A stretch of DNA of 64,000 nt from Halorutilus salinus (lineage in GTDB: Archaea > Halobacteriota > Halobacteria > Halobacteriales > Halorutilaceae): positions 62,001-126,000 of the forward strand of contig NZ_RKLV01000003.1 in NCBI RefSeq assembly GCF_026242195.1. Reading direction: 5' to 3'. Positions 25,787 to 33,832 of this stretch are shown piece by piece (position 1 is the stretch's first letter; the number at the start of each line of letters is the position of its first letter). The translations under genes were made by a program, and so were the position numbers. The notes beneath the pieces were generated by a model, which saw nothing but the letters and a program-made list of their open reading frames with translations, was not told the origin of the DNA and ran no database searches.

Positions 25787-26653
25787 ATGACAGACGGAAC
25801 GAAACGTATCTATACCCATGAAAAGGGTGAAAGATACTCACGGAGACGGTTCAAAGCCGTCTTGGGCGTGGCGACAGCCATGGCTACGGTTGCGATCATA
25901 ACGTTCTTTTCGATAGGTATGGTCGGGGCGTCCCTCGGTGTCGGTATAGGCGGCTTCGTCGCCAACTTCGGCGAGGTAAACGCGACCGAAGGTGCGGAGA
26001 TATTCCCTGTCGTAGGGCAACAGCCAGCCTGCGCCGACGCACCTCAGCTACAGGCGAGTCTGAAAGGAACCGCGAACCTTTCGGGTGGCGTTGAGTTCTT
26101 CAAGGACATGCCGTTGCCGACGGGCGTCTTTTCGGATGACGACTTCGCGAGGATCAGTATAAAGGGGCAGGACAGGAACGGAAAGCCGATACAGGTTTCC
26201 GAACTCGACCTCAGGCTCTCGGCGCTTGAGACCGACAGGCTGTCGCTTAACGGTACGGAGATAACCGAGTTCGGTCCGGGTGACTACGGCGATGCGGACG
26301 GACCCGGCGCTCAAGGTTCGTACGTCGATACCACGGACGACGCCGTGGGCGGTATCGACACGGAAGGTCCCTCGGCGGCTTTTGACGACGGTCGTAGCGC
26401 CCTTGACCCTGCAACGGGGAACTCCTCCACGCCGGAGTTCGGTATAGACGCGTCGGGGTTCTCGATAGTGAACGGTACGGCGGCGGCGCATTTCGTATCC
26501 TTCGGGGGCATAAGCCTGAACGACGTTAACATCGCCGTCCAGATACTCAACAAGACGGAGACCGGCGACCGCACCGTCGAACCCGGAAACAGGACGTGTG
26601 ACGCGCTCGCCGAGGCGAGCACGGTCAAGGAACCCGAAGGGATAGAGCTGTAA
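25787..26653 (+). CDS. Array paralogue B: one-TM exported protein, DUF6230-like
   Basis: 288 residues, clearly homologous to paralogue A. It has SRRRFKAVLG, then a TM (TVAIITFFSIGMVGASLGVGIGGFVANFGEV), IFPVVGQQPACADAPQLQASL with the first conserved Cys, GGVEFFKDMPLP, DDFARISIKG, LDLRLSALE, EFGIDASGF, GTAAAHFVSFGGISLNDVNIAVQIL, and the second Cys in NRTCDALAEAS. The S-R-R-R-F motif fits the twin-arginine consensus better than in A. A ~35-residue acidic/glycine insertion (about 165-205) precedes the EFGIDA block. It starts at ATG 25787, 117 bases after A, possibly with its own promoter. Confidence 0.8.
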   Translation: MTDGTKRIYTHEKGERYSRRRFKAVLGVATAMATVAIITFFSIGMVGASLGVGIGGFVANFGEVNATEGAEIFPVVGQQPACADAPQLQASLKGTANLSGGVEFFKDMPLPTGVFSDDDFARISIKGQDRNGKPIQVSELDLRLSALETDRLSLNGTEITEFGPGDYGDADGPGAQGSYVDTTDDAVGGIDTEGPSAAFDDGRSALDPATGNSSTPEFGIDASGFSIVNGTAAAHFVSFGGISLNDVNIAVQILNKTETGDRTVEPGNRTCDALAEASTVKEPEGIEL

Positions 26654-26729
26654 AACCCGGTCTTAGGTACCAAGAGTTATGTATCGTTGAACGTTAGTGG
26701 GGTACACGTACCTACAGGTATACCGATAG

Positions 26730-27569
26730 ATGAACGACCGAAACGGCGACGAGGCGTCACAGATACCGCGTCCACAGAGACGCCTCCGTCCCAAACGCGA
26801 CGACGAAGGCTACGAACATCCGCCGGGTTCGGTCTCGCGTAGACGTTTCGCCGCCGTCTTCGGCGTCGCCTCGGCGTTCGTCGTCGTCGCGGGCGTCACC
26901 TTCTTCGGCGTCGGCATGGTGCTCGGCGCTTCCCTGGGTCCGGGAATGGGCGGCTTCGTCGCACAGTTCGACAACGTGAGCTACACAGAAGGCGACGCCG
27001 ACATCTACCCCGTTCTCGGTGCGCACGCGGCGTGCGACGACGCGCCCCAGCTGGAGGCGAACCTCAACGGAACCACGTTACTCGACGGCGGCGTGACGTT
27101 CTACAAGGATCTACCTCTTCCGGATAACTTCGCCCCGGATCAGATAGCCCGCGTCTCCATAGTCGCGGACTCAGGCGGAAGCCCCACGGAGGTCACCGAC
27201 CTGAACCTACGTCTCACGGCGCTCTCCGCCGACAGTATCGAGCTCGGAAACACGAAGATACGTGAGTTCGGTCCCGATAGCTACGAGGACACGGGCGACG
27301 CCAACGACTCGTTCGCGCCCGTTGGCGACGGAAGCCTTGACCCGACCGCAGACGCCTCGCGCGTGCCTGAGTTCGGTATAGACGCAGAGACGTTCGTCCT
27401 ACCCAAGGGCGGAACCGCGGCGGCGCATCAGGTCTCTCTCGGCTCCATAAGCCTTCAGAACCTCGACCTGTTCGTCGTAATCGACGACGAGAGCGACCTG
27501 TCCAGCCCCGCGACGCGCGTCGTCGAACCCGGGAACAGGACGTGCACCTCGCTCGCAAACGCGATGTAG
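26730..27569 (+). CDS. Array paralogue C: one-TM exported protein, DUF6230-like
   Basis: 279 residues. The longer basic N-terminus (~1-33, RPQRRLRPKRDDEG) is followed by VSRRRFAAVFG and a TM ending LGPGMGGFVAQF. The exported domain has the family blocks IYPVLGAHAACDDAPQLEANL, GGVTFYKDLPLP, LNLRLTAL, EFGIDAETF, GGTAAAHQVSLGSISLQNLDLFVVI, and the final Cys in NRTCTSLANAM, where the protein ends. SRRRF fits a twin-arginine motif. Base composition is higher in G+C than in A or D, suggesting the array is not a recent simple amplification. A GGTATACC palindrome directly precedes the start. Confidence 0.8.
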   Translation: MNDRNGDEASQIPRPQRRLRPKRDDEGYEHPPGSVSRRRFAAVFGVASAFVVVAGVTFFGVGMVLGASLGPGMGGFVAQFDNVSYTEGDADIYPVLGAHAACDDAPQLEANLNGTTLLDGGVTFYKDLPLPDNFAPDQIARVSIVADSGGSPTEVTDLNLRLTALSADSIELGNTKIREFGPDSYEDTGDANDSFAPVGDGSLDPTADASRVPEFGIDAETFVLPKGGTAAAHQVSLGSISLQNLDLFVVIDDESDLSSPATRVVEPGNRTCTSLANAM

Positions 27570-27599
27570 CCCGCCGGCTCTCCGAACCGGGGCGAAGGA

Positions 27600-27650
27600 T
27601 TTATATAATAGTCGTTATAATAGCTTGGCTAAGGTCACTGAGGTGACCTT
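27600..27650 (+). promoter_or_regulatory. TATA box and covarying SD hairpin of paralogue D
   Basis: A strong TATA box, TTTATATAA, is at 27600-27608. The perfect inverted repeat AAGGTCACTGAGGTGACCTT follows at 27631-27650 (8-bp arms, TGAG loop), at the expected transcription start. GAGGTGA (27640-27646) sits six bases before the ATG, half inside the stem. Relative to the hairpin at 24751, stem pairs 2-19, 3-18 and 7-14 differ by paired substitutions (A-T to C-G, G-C to T-A, A-T to G-T) while loop and SD are kept. Confidence 0.7.
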
Positions 27651-27652
27651 GT

Positions 27653-28645
27653 ATGTCAAAGAAGGACACAGAGTTCGAAGACGGTACGATAACCGTAACG
27701 TATAGGGAAGACGACGGTGAAGTAGACCGTCGTCGCCTCGCCGGTATCATGGGCGCGGCGACGACAGCGACGATGGTGTTGCTCATAGTAACGCTATCGC
27801 TGGGTATGGTTGGTGCCGCAATGGGTGTCGGTCTCGGAGGCTTCGTGGCGAACTTCGACAAGGTCAATACGACCAGCGATGCGTCGATATACCCGGTTCT
27901 CGGTGAACAGGCGGCATGTACACAAGCACCCCAGCTTGAGGCTACGCTTGCTGGTACCGCTGAGATAACATCCACCAGTGAAGGGACACCAGCGGTTGAG
28001 TTCTTCAAGGACCTACCGCTCCCAAGCAACCTGTGGTACGATGGTGACTTCGCACGGATAACGATCGCCGCGAACGGCTCGGATACGAGTCCGATAGAGG
28101 CTGAGAACCTTGACCTCCGCCTATCGGCGCTTGAGGCGAATTCGCTCAACCTCGGTGATGGTAACATAGCCGAGTTCTCCACAGGGAACCTCGGTGACAG
28201 TCCTGAGGATTCGTACGAGCGCGCAGATGCGTTGAACGAGTCCTCAAGCATAAACGCGACTGATACTATAGGCTCAGGTTCCTTCGCGGGCGAGACTGAG
28301 TTTGGTATCTCCGCCGGTAGCTTCGAGATACTCGGCGGTACCGCGGCGGCGCATCAGGTTGCGTTCGACTCCATCAACCTCCAGGACATCAACCTCGCCG
28401 TCCAGATCGTCAACAACACGGACAACGCGGTCGTCAGTCCCAGCACACCTACTGAGAGCGACTGCCACGCTCTCAGTGACTACGCTGAGCTTAATGACCA
28501 GCCGTACACCGGCAACCAGACGGATATGACCAGCACCTCCGAGGCTGGCATACAGCTTGACGACGAGACAGCTGTCACCGAGGACGACGGTAAGAGTCCG
28601 CGGTCCAACAACAACACGCAGAGCCTACCGTTCAGTCAGCCCTAA
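27653..28645 (+). CDS. Array paralogue D: one-TM exported protein, DUF6230-like
   Basis: 330 residues, closest to paralogue A. It has EVDRRRLAGIMG, then a TM (MVLLIVTLSLGMVGAAMGVGLGGFVANFDKV), IYPVLGEQAACTQAPQLEATL, AVEFFKDLPLP, DFARITIAANG, LDLRLSALEANSLNLG, EFGISAGSF, GGTAAAHQVAFDSINLQDINLAVQI, and the second Cys in ESDCHALSD. After the family core it has an extra ~55-residue polar, N/T/S/D-rich C-terminal tail, likely unstructured. Several N-x-S/T sites occur. It has its own promoter and 5' hairpin, so it may be expressed separately from C. Confidence 0.8.
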   Translation: MSKKDTEFEDGTITVTYREDDGEVDRRRLAGIMGAATTATMVLLIVTLSLGMVGAAMGVGLGGFVANFDKVNTTSDASIYPVLGEQAACTQAPQLEATLAGTAEITSTSEGTPAVEFFKDLPLPSNLWYDGDFARITIAANGSDTSPIEAENLDLRLSALEANSLNLGDGNIAEFSTGNLGDSPEDSYERADALNESSSINATDTIGSGSFAGETEFGISAGSFEILGGTAAAHQVAFDSINLQDINLAVQIVNNTDNAVVSPSTPTESDCHALSDYAELNDQPYTGNQTDMTSTSEAGIQLDDETAVTEDDGKSPRSNNNTQSLPFSQP

Positions 28646-28823
28646 CGTAGCGTAGCACAGCAGAAAACAACCTCTGACGACCGGTCGCCACGCGACGTGA
28701 CGTAGCTTTCCGAGGCTGGCTCGGAGGCGGTTTCTTCCGCTTTTAGAGAACAGCGACAGCCACGCCGTAGGCGCTACCTAAGACTTATACGGTATCGAAG
28801 CTAATTTTCGGGAGAGCATAGAC

Positions 28824-30284
28824 GTGTCATCCGAAGAGCCGGACAACGTCATCCTGACATACCGAGAGGATGGGAAGATAGACCGACGCAGGCTTTCAGG
28901 TGTGCTCGGAGCCGCGACGACGTTCCTCGTTCTGCTTCTCATAATCGCGCTGTCGCTCGGCGCTATCGGCGCGGCGGGGGTCGGAATCGGCGGCTTTGTC
29001 GTCGAGTTCAGCGACGTAACCGCACCGAGCGGTACCGTCTACCCGGTTCTCGGCTCTCAGTCCGAATGCGACTCAGCCCCCCAGCTTATGGCGACGCTCG
29101 ACGGACGTGCTGTGATACAGGACGGCTTCCGTGTCACCAAGGGTATACCCCTTCCCGGAGGTGTCGCCGAAGGCTTCTCCGTGAACGTCGTTAGCGAGGC
29201 TGGTAACGGCACCAACATAACCGCGCAGGATCTCGAACTCAGGCTTACCAACCTCCGATCCGACGTCGTCCGGCTCCAGAACGCGACGATCTTCGAACAG
29301 AACGTCGAGGGTGAGAACGGCTCGCCCGCGACCGCCGCGGACATGTACGCCGACGCGTCGGATCCCAACTCGACCAACTTTAGCCGCGTCGAGACGGGGT
29401 TCGCGATCAACGCGTCGGGCGGCTTCGCGCTCAGTAACGGTCGCGCCGTCGTCTACCAGATAGCCTTCGGTAACGTCGACATCTCCGACATAGGCGTCAA
29501 CGGCTCCGTCGCAGAGGAAGGCGGTATGACGATGCCGGGTACGCAGGACTGCGACAGCCTCAGAACGATGTCGAACGCGACGCGCAGGTTCACCGACGGC
29601 GACGTTACCGAGGCGGTCGGCTACCCCCGCAACACCGGCACGGAGCCGGAGCCACAGGCTCAGCTCGGTATACTCAGCTCGTCGCTCCAGGAGACAAACC
29701 GTAGCTTGGAGGTGGGTGACGTGTTCACCTCGTCTCTCAACCTCACCAACACGGGCAACGCGACAGGCTCGTGGACGGTTTCGATGCGCGTCCTTTCGGG
29801 CGAGGAAAGGACGGTCAGGACGGAGAACGCGACACTGGAACCCGGTAACACCACACGTATCAACTTCACGTACGAGGTGGCTCCCCCCGACGTTCCGGGC
29901 TTCGCAACCCGTTTCACGGCGGAAAGAGCCGGCTCCGACGCGCCTGAAACCGACGAGGGATCGGAGGCAGGGACGGGAGAGGGGGCGAACGCCACCGACG
30001 AAGCCGAACCCACCATAGAGGTCATCGACACGTACCCCGACACGGCGCTGGAGGTCGGCGACACGTTCTCCGTAGACCTCAACGTGACAAATGTCGGAAA
30101 CGCGACGGGCGACTGGCGCGTCTACATGAACGTCACCGACGATGGGGGCGAGAACTCGACGGTCGCCTCCCGAAACGTCACGGTCGAAGCCGGCGAGAGC
30201 GTCGGTGTCTCCTTCGACTACGAGGCGACGCCGTCCGACGTACCGACGGTCGACGCCACCCTCGGCGTCGACGGGTTAGACTAA
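28824..30284 (+). CDS. Array paralogue E: DUF6230-like domain fused to two CARDB-like Ig domains
   Basis: 486 residues starting at GTG. The N-terminal ~245 residues are a family member: KIDRRRLSGVLG, TM, GVGIGGFVVEFSDV, VYPVLGSQSECDSAPQLMATL, and a second Cys in TQDCDSLRTMSN. Two repeated beta-sandwich modules follow. The first, ~275-360, is SLEVGDVFTSSLNLTNTGNATGSWTVSMRV; the second, ~405-486, is ALEVGDTFSVDLNVTNVGNATGDWRVYMNV. They are separated by an acidic E/T/G linker. The modules look like CARDB/adhesion Ig domains similar to those in the surface protein at 21.7 kb. A TATA-like cttatac lies ~37 bases upstream. Confidence 0.78.
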   Translation: MSSEEPDNVILTYREDGKIDRRRLSGVLGAATTFLVLLLIIALSLGAIGAAGVGIGGFVVEFSDVTAPSGTVYPVLGSQSECDSAPQLMATLDGRAVIQDGFRVTKGIPLPGGVAEGFSVNVVSEAGNGTNITAQDLELRLTNLRSDVVRLQNATIFEQNVEGENGSPATAADMYADASDPNSTNFSRVETGFAINASGGFALSNGRAVVYQIAFGNVDISDIGVNGSVAEEGGMTMPGTQDCDSLRTMSNATRRFTDGDVTEAVGYPRNTGTEPEPQAQLGILSSSLQETNRSLEVGDVFTSSLNLTNTGNATGSWTVSMRVLSGEERTVRTENATLEPGNTTRINFTYEVAPPDVPGFATRFTAERAGSDAPETDEGSEAGTGEGANATDEAEPTIEVIDTYPDTALEVGDTFSVDLNVTNVGNATGDWRVYMNVTDDGGENSTVASRNVTVEAGESVGVSFDYEATPSDVPTVDATLGVDGLD

Positions 30285-30305
30285 CGTGCGATTTACATGG
30301 GTAAG

Positions 30306-30393
30306 TTTTATAAACACGTACGTCGATAAACGGCATACGCAGGAAACTCATTCACCGGCTGAAACACGTTCACCGTATGGGGCACCGGTGAAC
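30306..30393 (+). promoter_or_regulatory. TATA box and leader hairpin of paralogue F
   Basis: A TATA box, ttttataaa, is at 30306-30314. The ~70-base leader before ATG 30407 contains a 7-bp stem, GTTCACC (30368-30374) with GGTGAAC (30387-30393), and a 12-base loop. The GGTGA sequence is again within a stem, but here a separate GGAG (30394-30397) precedes the start, so analogy to the hairpins of A and D is weak. Confidence 0.4.
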
Positions 30394-30406
30394 GGAGAAG
30401 ATAGAC

Positions 30407-31306
30407 ATGTTTGACGACGATGAACTCGAACAGATCAGGGAGGAGCAGGAGGACTGGCAGGGACACGTAGACAGGCAGACTGTCAAGAGGTCGAGGACGT
30501 CGAGAAGGCTTTTCCTCAGCTCCATCGGAAGCTCGGTCGTCGGTGTGGTTCTCCTTGTGATTCTCGTCTCCTCAGGCTTGATGAGCACTGTGGCGCTCAG
30601 CGTTGCGGGGGTCGGGGGGTTCACAGCCGAGATAGGACAGCTAAACGGCTCCGACATAGCGATCTATCCCGCACTCGGTCCTACGGCGGCGTGTAGTAGT
30701 ACCGAGGGTGGCAGTAAACTTGACTTTCAGGAAGGTCGTAGTAGCGCGGGTAGCTCCGCTACATCTCTGCCCCAGCTACGCGGTGAGGTCGGTAACGCGG
30801 AGATACCGAGCAACCAGAACCTCGTCTTCGTGAAGGACATGGCGATTCCGAACCTGAACTTTACGAACAACGTGGACACGTTCAGGATAAAGATAAACCA
30901 GTCGGCACCGAGTAGCACCCCTATTAGCCTCGGTGATGCGGAGCTTTACCTAACCGGTCTCGAAGCTGGCGACCTCGTTATAAAGAACGCCGTAATTCAG
31001 GAGTTCTATACCGACCAGAGCAGTAACCCTAGGTTCTACAACCCCGACAGTAGCCCCGGTGACAGCGTTATAGACGATAACGCGGAACCCGGCGAGTTCA
31101 GCATAGAGGGTGAAGGTGACGGCGGTGCGGACGCGAGTATAATCAACGCCACTGCGCGCGCACACTTCATCGCGTTCGATGAGCTTACACTACCCAACGT
31201 ACAGCTCTCCCTGAAGTACTTCGACAGGAGTAATCCGCCAGCCAGCGTCGGTATAACGCCGAGGGTCGCGGACAACAGCCAGTGCCCGCACGGTAACAAC
31301 CCGTAG
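30407..31306 (+). CDS. Array paralogue F: divergent one-TM exported family member
   Basis: 299 residues. A long charged cytoplasmic N-terminus (~1-32, DDDELEQIREEQEDWQGHVDRQ) is followed by SRRLFLSSIGSS, which matches the twin-arginine consensus (S-R-R-x-F-L), and a TM. Conserved points are GVGGFTAEIGQL, IAIYPALGPTAACSS, FVKDMAIP, LYLTGLEAGDLVIKNAVIQEF, ARAHFIAFDELTLPNVQLSLKYF, and a last Cys in NSQCPHG. The order of blocks matches A-E although identity is low, so I place it in the same family. It has its own promoter (30306) and precedes the DUF6114-like gene by 51 bases. Confidence 0.72.
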   Translation: MFDDDELEQIREEQEDWQGHVDRQTVKRSRTSRRLFLSSIGSSVVGVVLLVILVSSGLMSTVALSVAGVGGFTAEIGQLNGSDIAIYPALGPTAACSSTEGGSKLDFQEGRSSAGSSATSLPQLRGEVGNAEIPSNQNLVFVKDMAIPNLNFTNNVDTFRIKINQSAPSSTPISLGDAELYLTGLEAGDLVIKNAVIQEFYTDQSSNPRFYNPDSSPGDSVIDDNAEPGEFSIEGEGDGGADASIINATARAHFIAFDELTLPNVQLSLKYFDRSNPPASVGITPRVADNSQCPHGNNP

Positions 31307-31357
31307 TACAGGCACCGTAACAACTCTTTTGTACCAACGCAACTATAACAAACTAAG

Positions 31358-32125
31358 ATGGCATCATCAGCAGTAATAGCGATCGGGAAGCCGATACTCA
31401 AGACGTACCGGAGGTACGCGGCGTACAAGGCTAAGTTCGACGACTGGCGCGCGGTTCGTCCGTTCTGGGGCGGCGTCCTTCTGATGCTCTCGGGTTTGCT
31501 CCTCGGATACATACCGTTCTACACGCTCGACAACTTCGCGTTCACGGGCGGAACGGGTGAACTGATCGGTCTCATCGGTCTCGTCTTCGCGTTCTTCACC
31601 TTCCTGAGCGGCGTCGCGTCTATCACGCATCCCCAGATATCGACGCTCGCGGGTATGACCGGCATCGTGATGGCGATACTGTCGATCGTCGGCGGCACTT
31701 TCGGCGGAATGGGCGTCGGAACCTTCGTCGGAATGGTCGGCGGTTCGCTCTGCGTCGCGTGGATACAGGAGGAGGAGACGGTCGAACTCGACCCCGACGC
31801 AGAGGAACAGGGTGTCGAGGAGCTAAGGAAGAAGGCACAGCAGTACGAGCAGATGGTTAACGAGGGTGAGATAGACTCCGATGACGACGTTGAGGTGGAT
31901 GATCTGACCTTGGACGAAGAGGGCGATGCGCACGTCGAGGCGGAGGCTGATGCCGAGGAAGCCGAAGAAGTCGGCGCGGACGAAAACCTCAGCGCTGAAG
32001 AGGCTGAGGCGGAGACGGAGACAGCCGGCGGGGTCGAAGACCTGACTGAGGACGGTGACGAGGAACCGAAGCAGACGGAGACGGACAACGAGGGTACGAC
32101 AGAGACGGAAGAAAAGAACGGATAG
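31358..32125 (+). CDS. Multi-TM DUF6114-like protein with long acidic tail
   Basis: 255 residues. After a basic start comes DDWRAVRPFWGGVLLMLSGLLLGYIP, then about four TM segments. These include a helix starting FTGGTGELIGLIGLV, HPQISTLAGMTGIVMAILSIVGGTFGGMGVGTFVGMVGGSLCVAWI, and finally a ~110-residue, almost entirely acidic cytoplasmic tail (from ~148). The RPFWGG opening and the glycine-rich last TM are what I recall of DUF6114. In actinobacteria this family is encoded next to DUF6230 genes, supporting the assignment of both. It is likely the membrane partner of the array proteins (inference). Confidence 0.75.
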   Translation: MASSAVIAIGKPILKTYRRYAAYKAKFDDWRAVRPFWGGVLLMLSGLLLGYIPFYTLDNFAFTGGTGELIGLIGLVFAFFTFLSGVASITHPQISTLAGMTGIVMAILSIVGGTFGGMGVGTFVGMVGGSLCVAWIQEEETVELDPDAEEQGVEELRKKAQQYEQMVNEGEIDSDDDVEVDDLTLDEEGDAHVEAEADAEEAEEVGADENLSAEEAEAETETAGGVEDLTEDGDEEPKQTETDNEGTTETEEKNG

Positions 32126-32131
32126 ACGGGT

Positions 32132-32860
32132 TTAGACGCCGTCCTCCGCCGTCTCCAACAGGCTCTCGAACGTCTCTTTCTCAGGCACACCGTCAACCTC
32201 AATACCGACCGACTCCGCGGTTCGGCGTGTCGGTTCGCCTATGGCGTAGACACCGACACCGTCGAGCGCCGTAACCCCGACGCCCGTCTCTTCGAGGGCG
32301 TCGACGAGATACTCGACGGTCAACGATGACGTGAAAAGAACGGCGTCGACGGTTCCGTCTTCGAGGGCGCGCGCCGTCTCCTCCCCGCCGCCTTCGGGAC
32401 GACGCAACCCGTACAGAACCGTCTCGTGGACGTACGCGCCGGCGTCGAAAAGACCGTCGATGAGTTCGTCGCTTCCGTGGTCGCTACGCGCTACCTCGAC
32501 GCGCGCGCCGTCGACGCGCCCGGTTAACTCCTCAACGAGACCCGTGCTCGTGTACGCGTCGGGGACGACGTCGACCTCTACGTCTGCTTCACGTAACGCC
32601 TCCGCCGTCTTAGGACCGATCGCGCAGACGGTGGCGTCGGAGCCGCGTATGTCGTCGGCGGCTATTTCTACGCCCGTGACGCTCGTCAGAACAACGAACC
32701 CCGCGTCCGTACGGGGTGTCGCACCCGTCGGGACTGTTTCGAGAAGAGGGTCGCTCAAAGGCACGAGTCCGCGTTGGCGCGCCCTGGTCTTCGCTCTCTC
32801 CGCGCGTGCGTCGTCGGGTCTGAAGAAGGCGACACGCGGCGTGTCGTCCTCGTCGCTCAC
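32132..32860 (-). CDS. hemD: Uroporphyrinogen-III synthase
   Basis: Cyclises hydroxymethylbilane with inversion of ring D. The 242-residue product begins with RVAFFRPDDARAERAKTRARQRGLVPLSDPLLETVP, then DAGFVVLTSVTGVE, CAIGPKTAEALREADVEVDVVPDAYTSTGLVEEL and VDAVLFTSSLTVEYLVDAL. These match the loose HemD pattern of two alternating Rossmann-like halves. HemD is poorly conserved, but its four-base overlap with hemC secures the call. It is convergent with the DUF6114-like gene. Confidence 0.9.
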   Translation of the reverse strand: MSDEDDTPRVAFFRPDDARAERAKTRARQRGLVPLSDPLLETVPTGATPRTDAGFVVLTSVTGVEIAADDIRGSDATVCAIGPKTAEALREADVEVDVVPDAYTSTGLVEELTGRVDGARVEVARSDHGSDELIDGLFDAGAYVHETVLYGLRRPEGGGEETARALEDGTVDAVLFTSSLTVEYLVDALEETGVGVTALDGVGVYAIGEPTRRTAESVGIEVDGVPEKETFESLLETAEDGV

Positions 32861-33750
32861 GCCGAAGCCTCCTTCAGGAGTTCGTCAGCGCCGCGATCCA
32901 CCATCTCACCCGCCATCTCACGCGCGCCTTCGAGGTACGACTCCGCGGGGTAACGGCGTTCGAGGCTTACCGACTCGTCGCCGCCTCCGGAAAGAACGTC
33001 ACCGCGTATACGTATACGGTCGCCCTCGATACGTGCGTGGACGCCGATAGGCGCTATACATCCGCCTCCGACGCGTGAGAGAACCGTACGTTCGGCGGTG
33101 GCGACGACGCGCGTCTTTTTGTGATCCGCCTCGGCGAGACGGTCGAAGGCGTCCGTACCGTCGACGGCGACGACAGCCACGGTGCCCTGATTCGCGCTCG
33201 GTACGAAGCCGTCGAGAGGTAGACGGCTGTACGCGACGTCGAGACCAAGCTGTTCGAGACCCGCTTCGGAAAGAACCGCGGCGTCGTAGTCGCCTTCCAC
33301 AACCTTCTCGACACGCGTGTCGACGTTTCCGCGCAGACGGTCGACGTTCAGGTCTCCGCGTTCGCGTAGTAACTGCGCGCGTCTGCGTCGACTCGACGTA
33401 CCTACCCTCGAACCTTCGTCGAGTTCGTCGAGTTCGTCGCCGTCCGTGGTTACCAGAACATCGTGTTCGGGGGCGCGTTCGAGAACCGCGGCGACCTCCA
33501 GACCGTTGGGGCGCTCCGTCGGCATGTCCTTCATAGAATGGACAGCACCGTCGAGTTCGCCGTCGACCACACGTAGGTCGAGTTCGCGCACGAAAGCGCC
33601 CTGCGTACCGAGTTCGGCTATGTCACCCTCGAAGGCGTCGCCGCTCGTCTCCACGACGACCGTCTCAACGTCGGTGTCGTACGGTAGTGCTTCTTCCACA
33701 CGCCGTGTCTGTTCGAGGGCGAGGTCGCTTCCGCGTGTTCCGAGCTTCAC
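32857..33750 (-). CDS. hemC: Hydroxymethylbilane synthase (porphobilinogen deaminase)
   Basis: Polymerises four porphobilinogens. The 297-residue product starts LGTRGSDLALEQTRRVEEALP and contains KDMPTERPNGLEVAAVLERAPEHDVLVT, GTSSRRRRAQLL and LPLDGFVPSANQGTVAV. The dipyrromethane-cofactor cysteine lies in RVGGGCIAPIG. Length is standard. It is the first gene of a hemC-hemD pair and divergent from rpa, sharing an ~80-base promoter gap (ctttattacc is TATA-like for rpa). Confidence 0.96.
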   Translation of the reverse strand: MKLGTRGSDLALEQTRRVEEALPYDTDVETVVVETSGDAFEGDIAELGTQGAFVRELDLRVVDGELDGAVHSMKDMPTERPNGLEVAAVLERAPEHDVLVTTDGDELDELDEGSRVGTSSRRRRAQLLRERGDLNVDRLRGNVDTRVEKVVEGDYDAAVLSEAGLEQLGLDVAYSRLPLDGFVPSANQGTVAVVAVDGTDAFDRLAEADHKKTRVVATAERTVLSRVGGGCIAPIGVHARIEGDRIRIRGDVLSGGGDESVSLERRYPAESYLEGAREMAGEMVDRGADELLKEASA

Positions 33751-33832
33751 GCCCCACGGTACGCCGGCGTGTCACATAGGAGCCACGGTTGTCGCCGCTG
33801 ACTTTATTACCTCGCCGTACCAAACCACCTCA

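Noticed and set aside
33317-33832. N-terminal extension of the RPA protein
   Set aside because: It runs antisense through hemC and reads as serine/arginine-biased shadow; family similarity and the promoter support ATG 33833.
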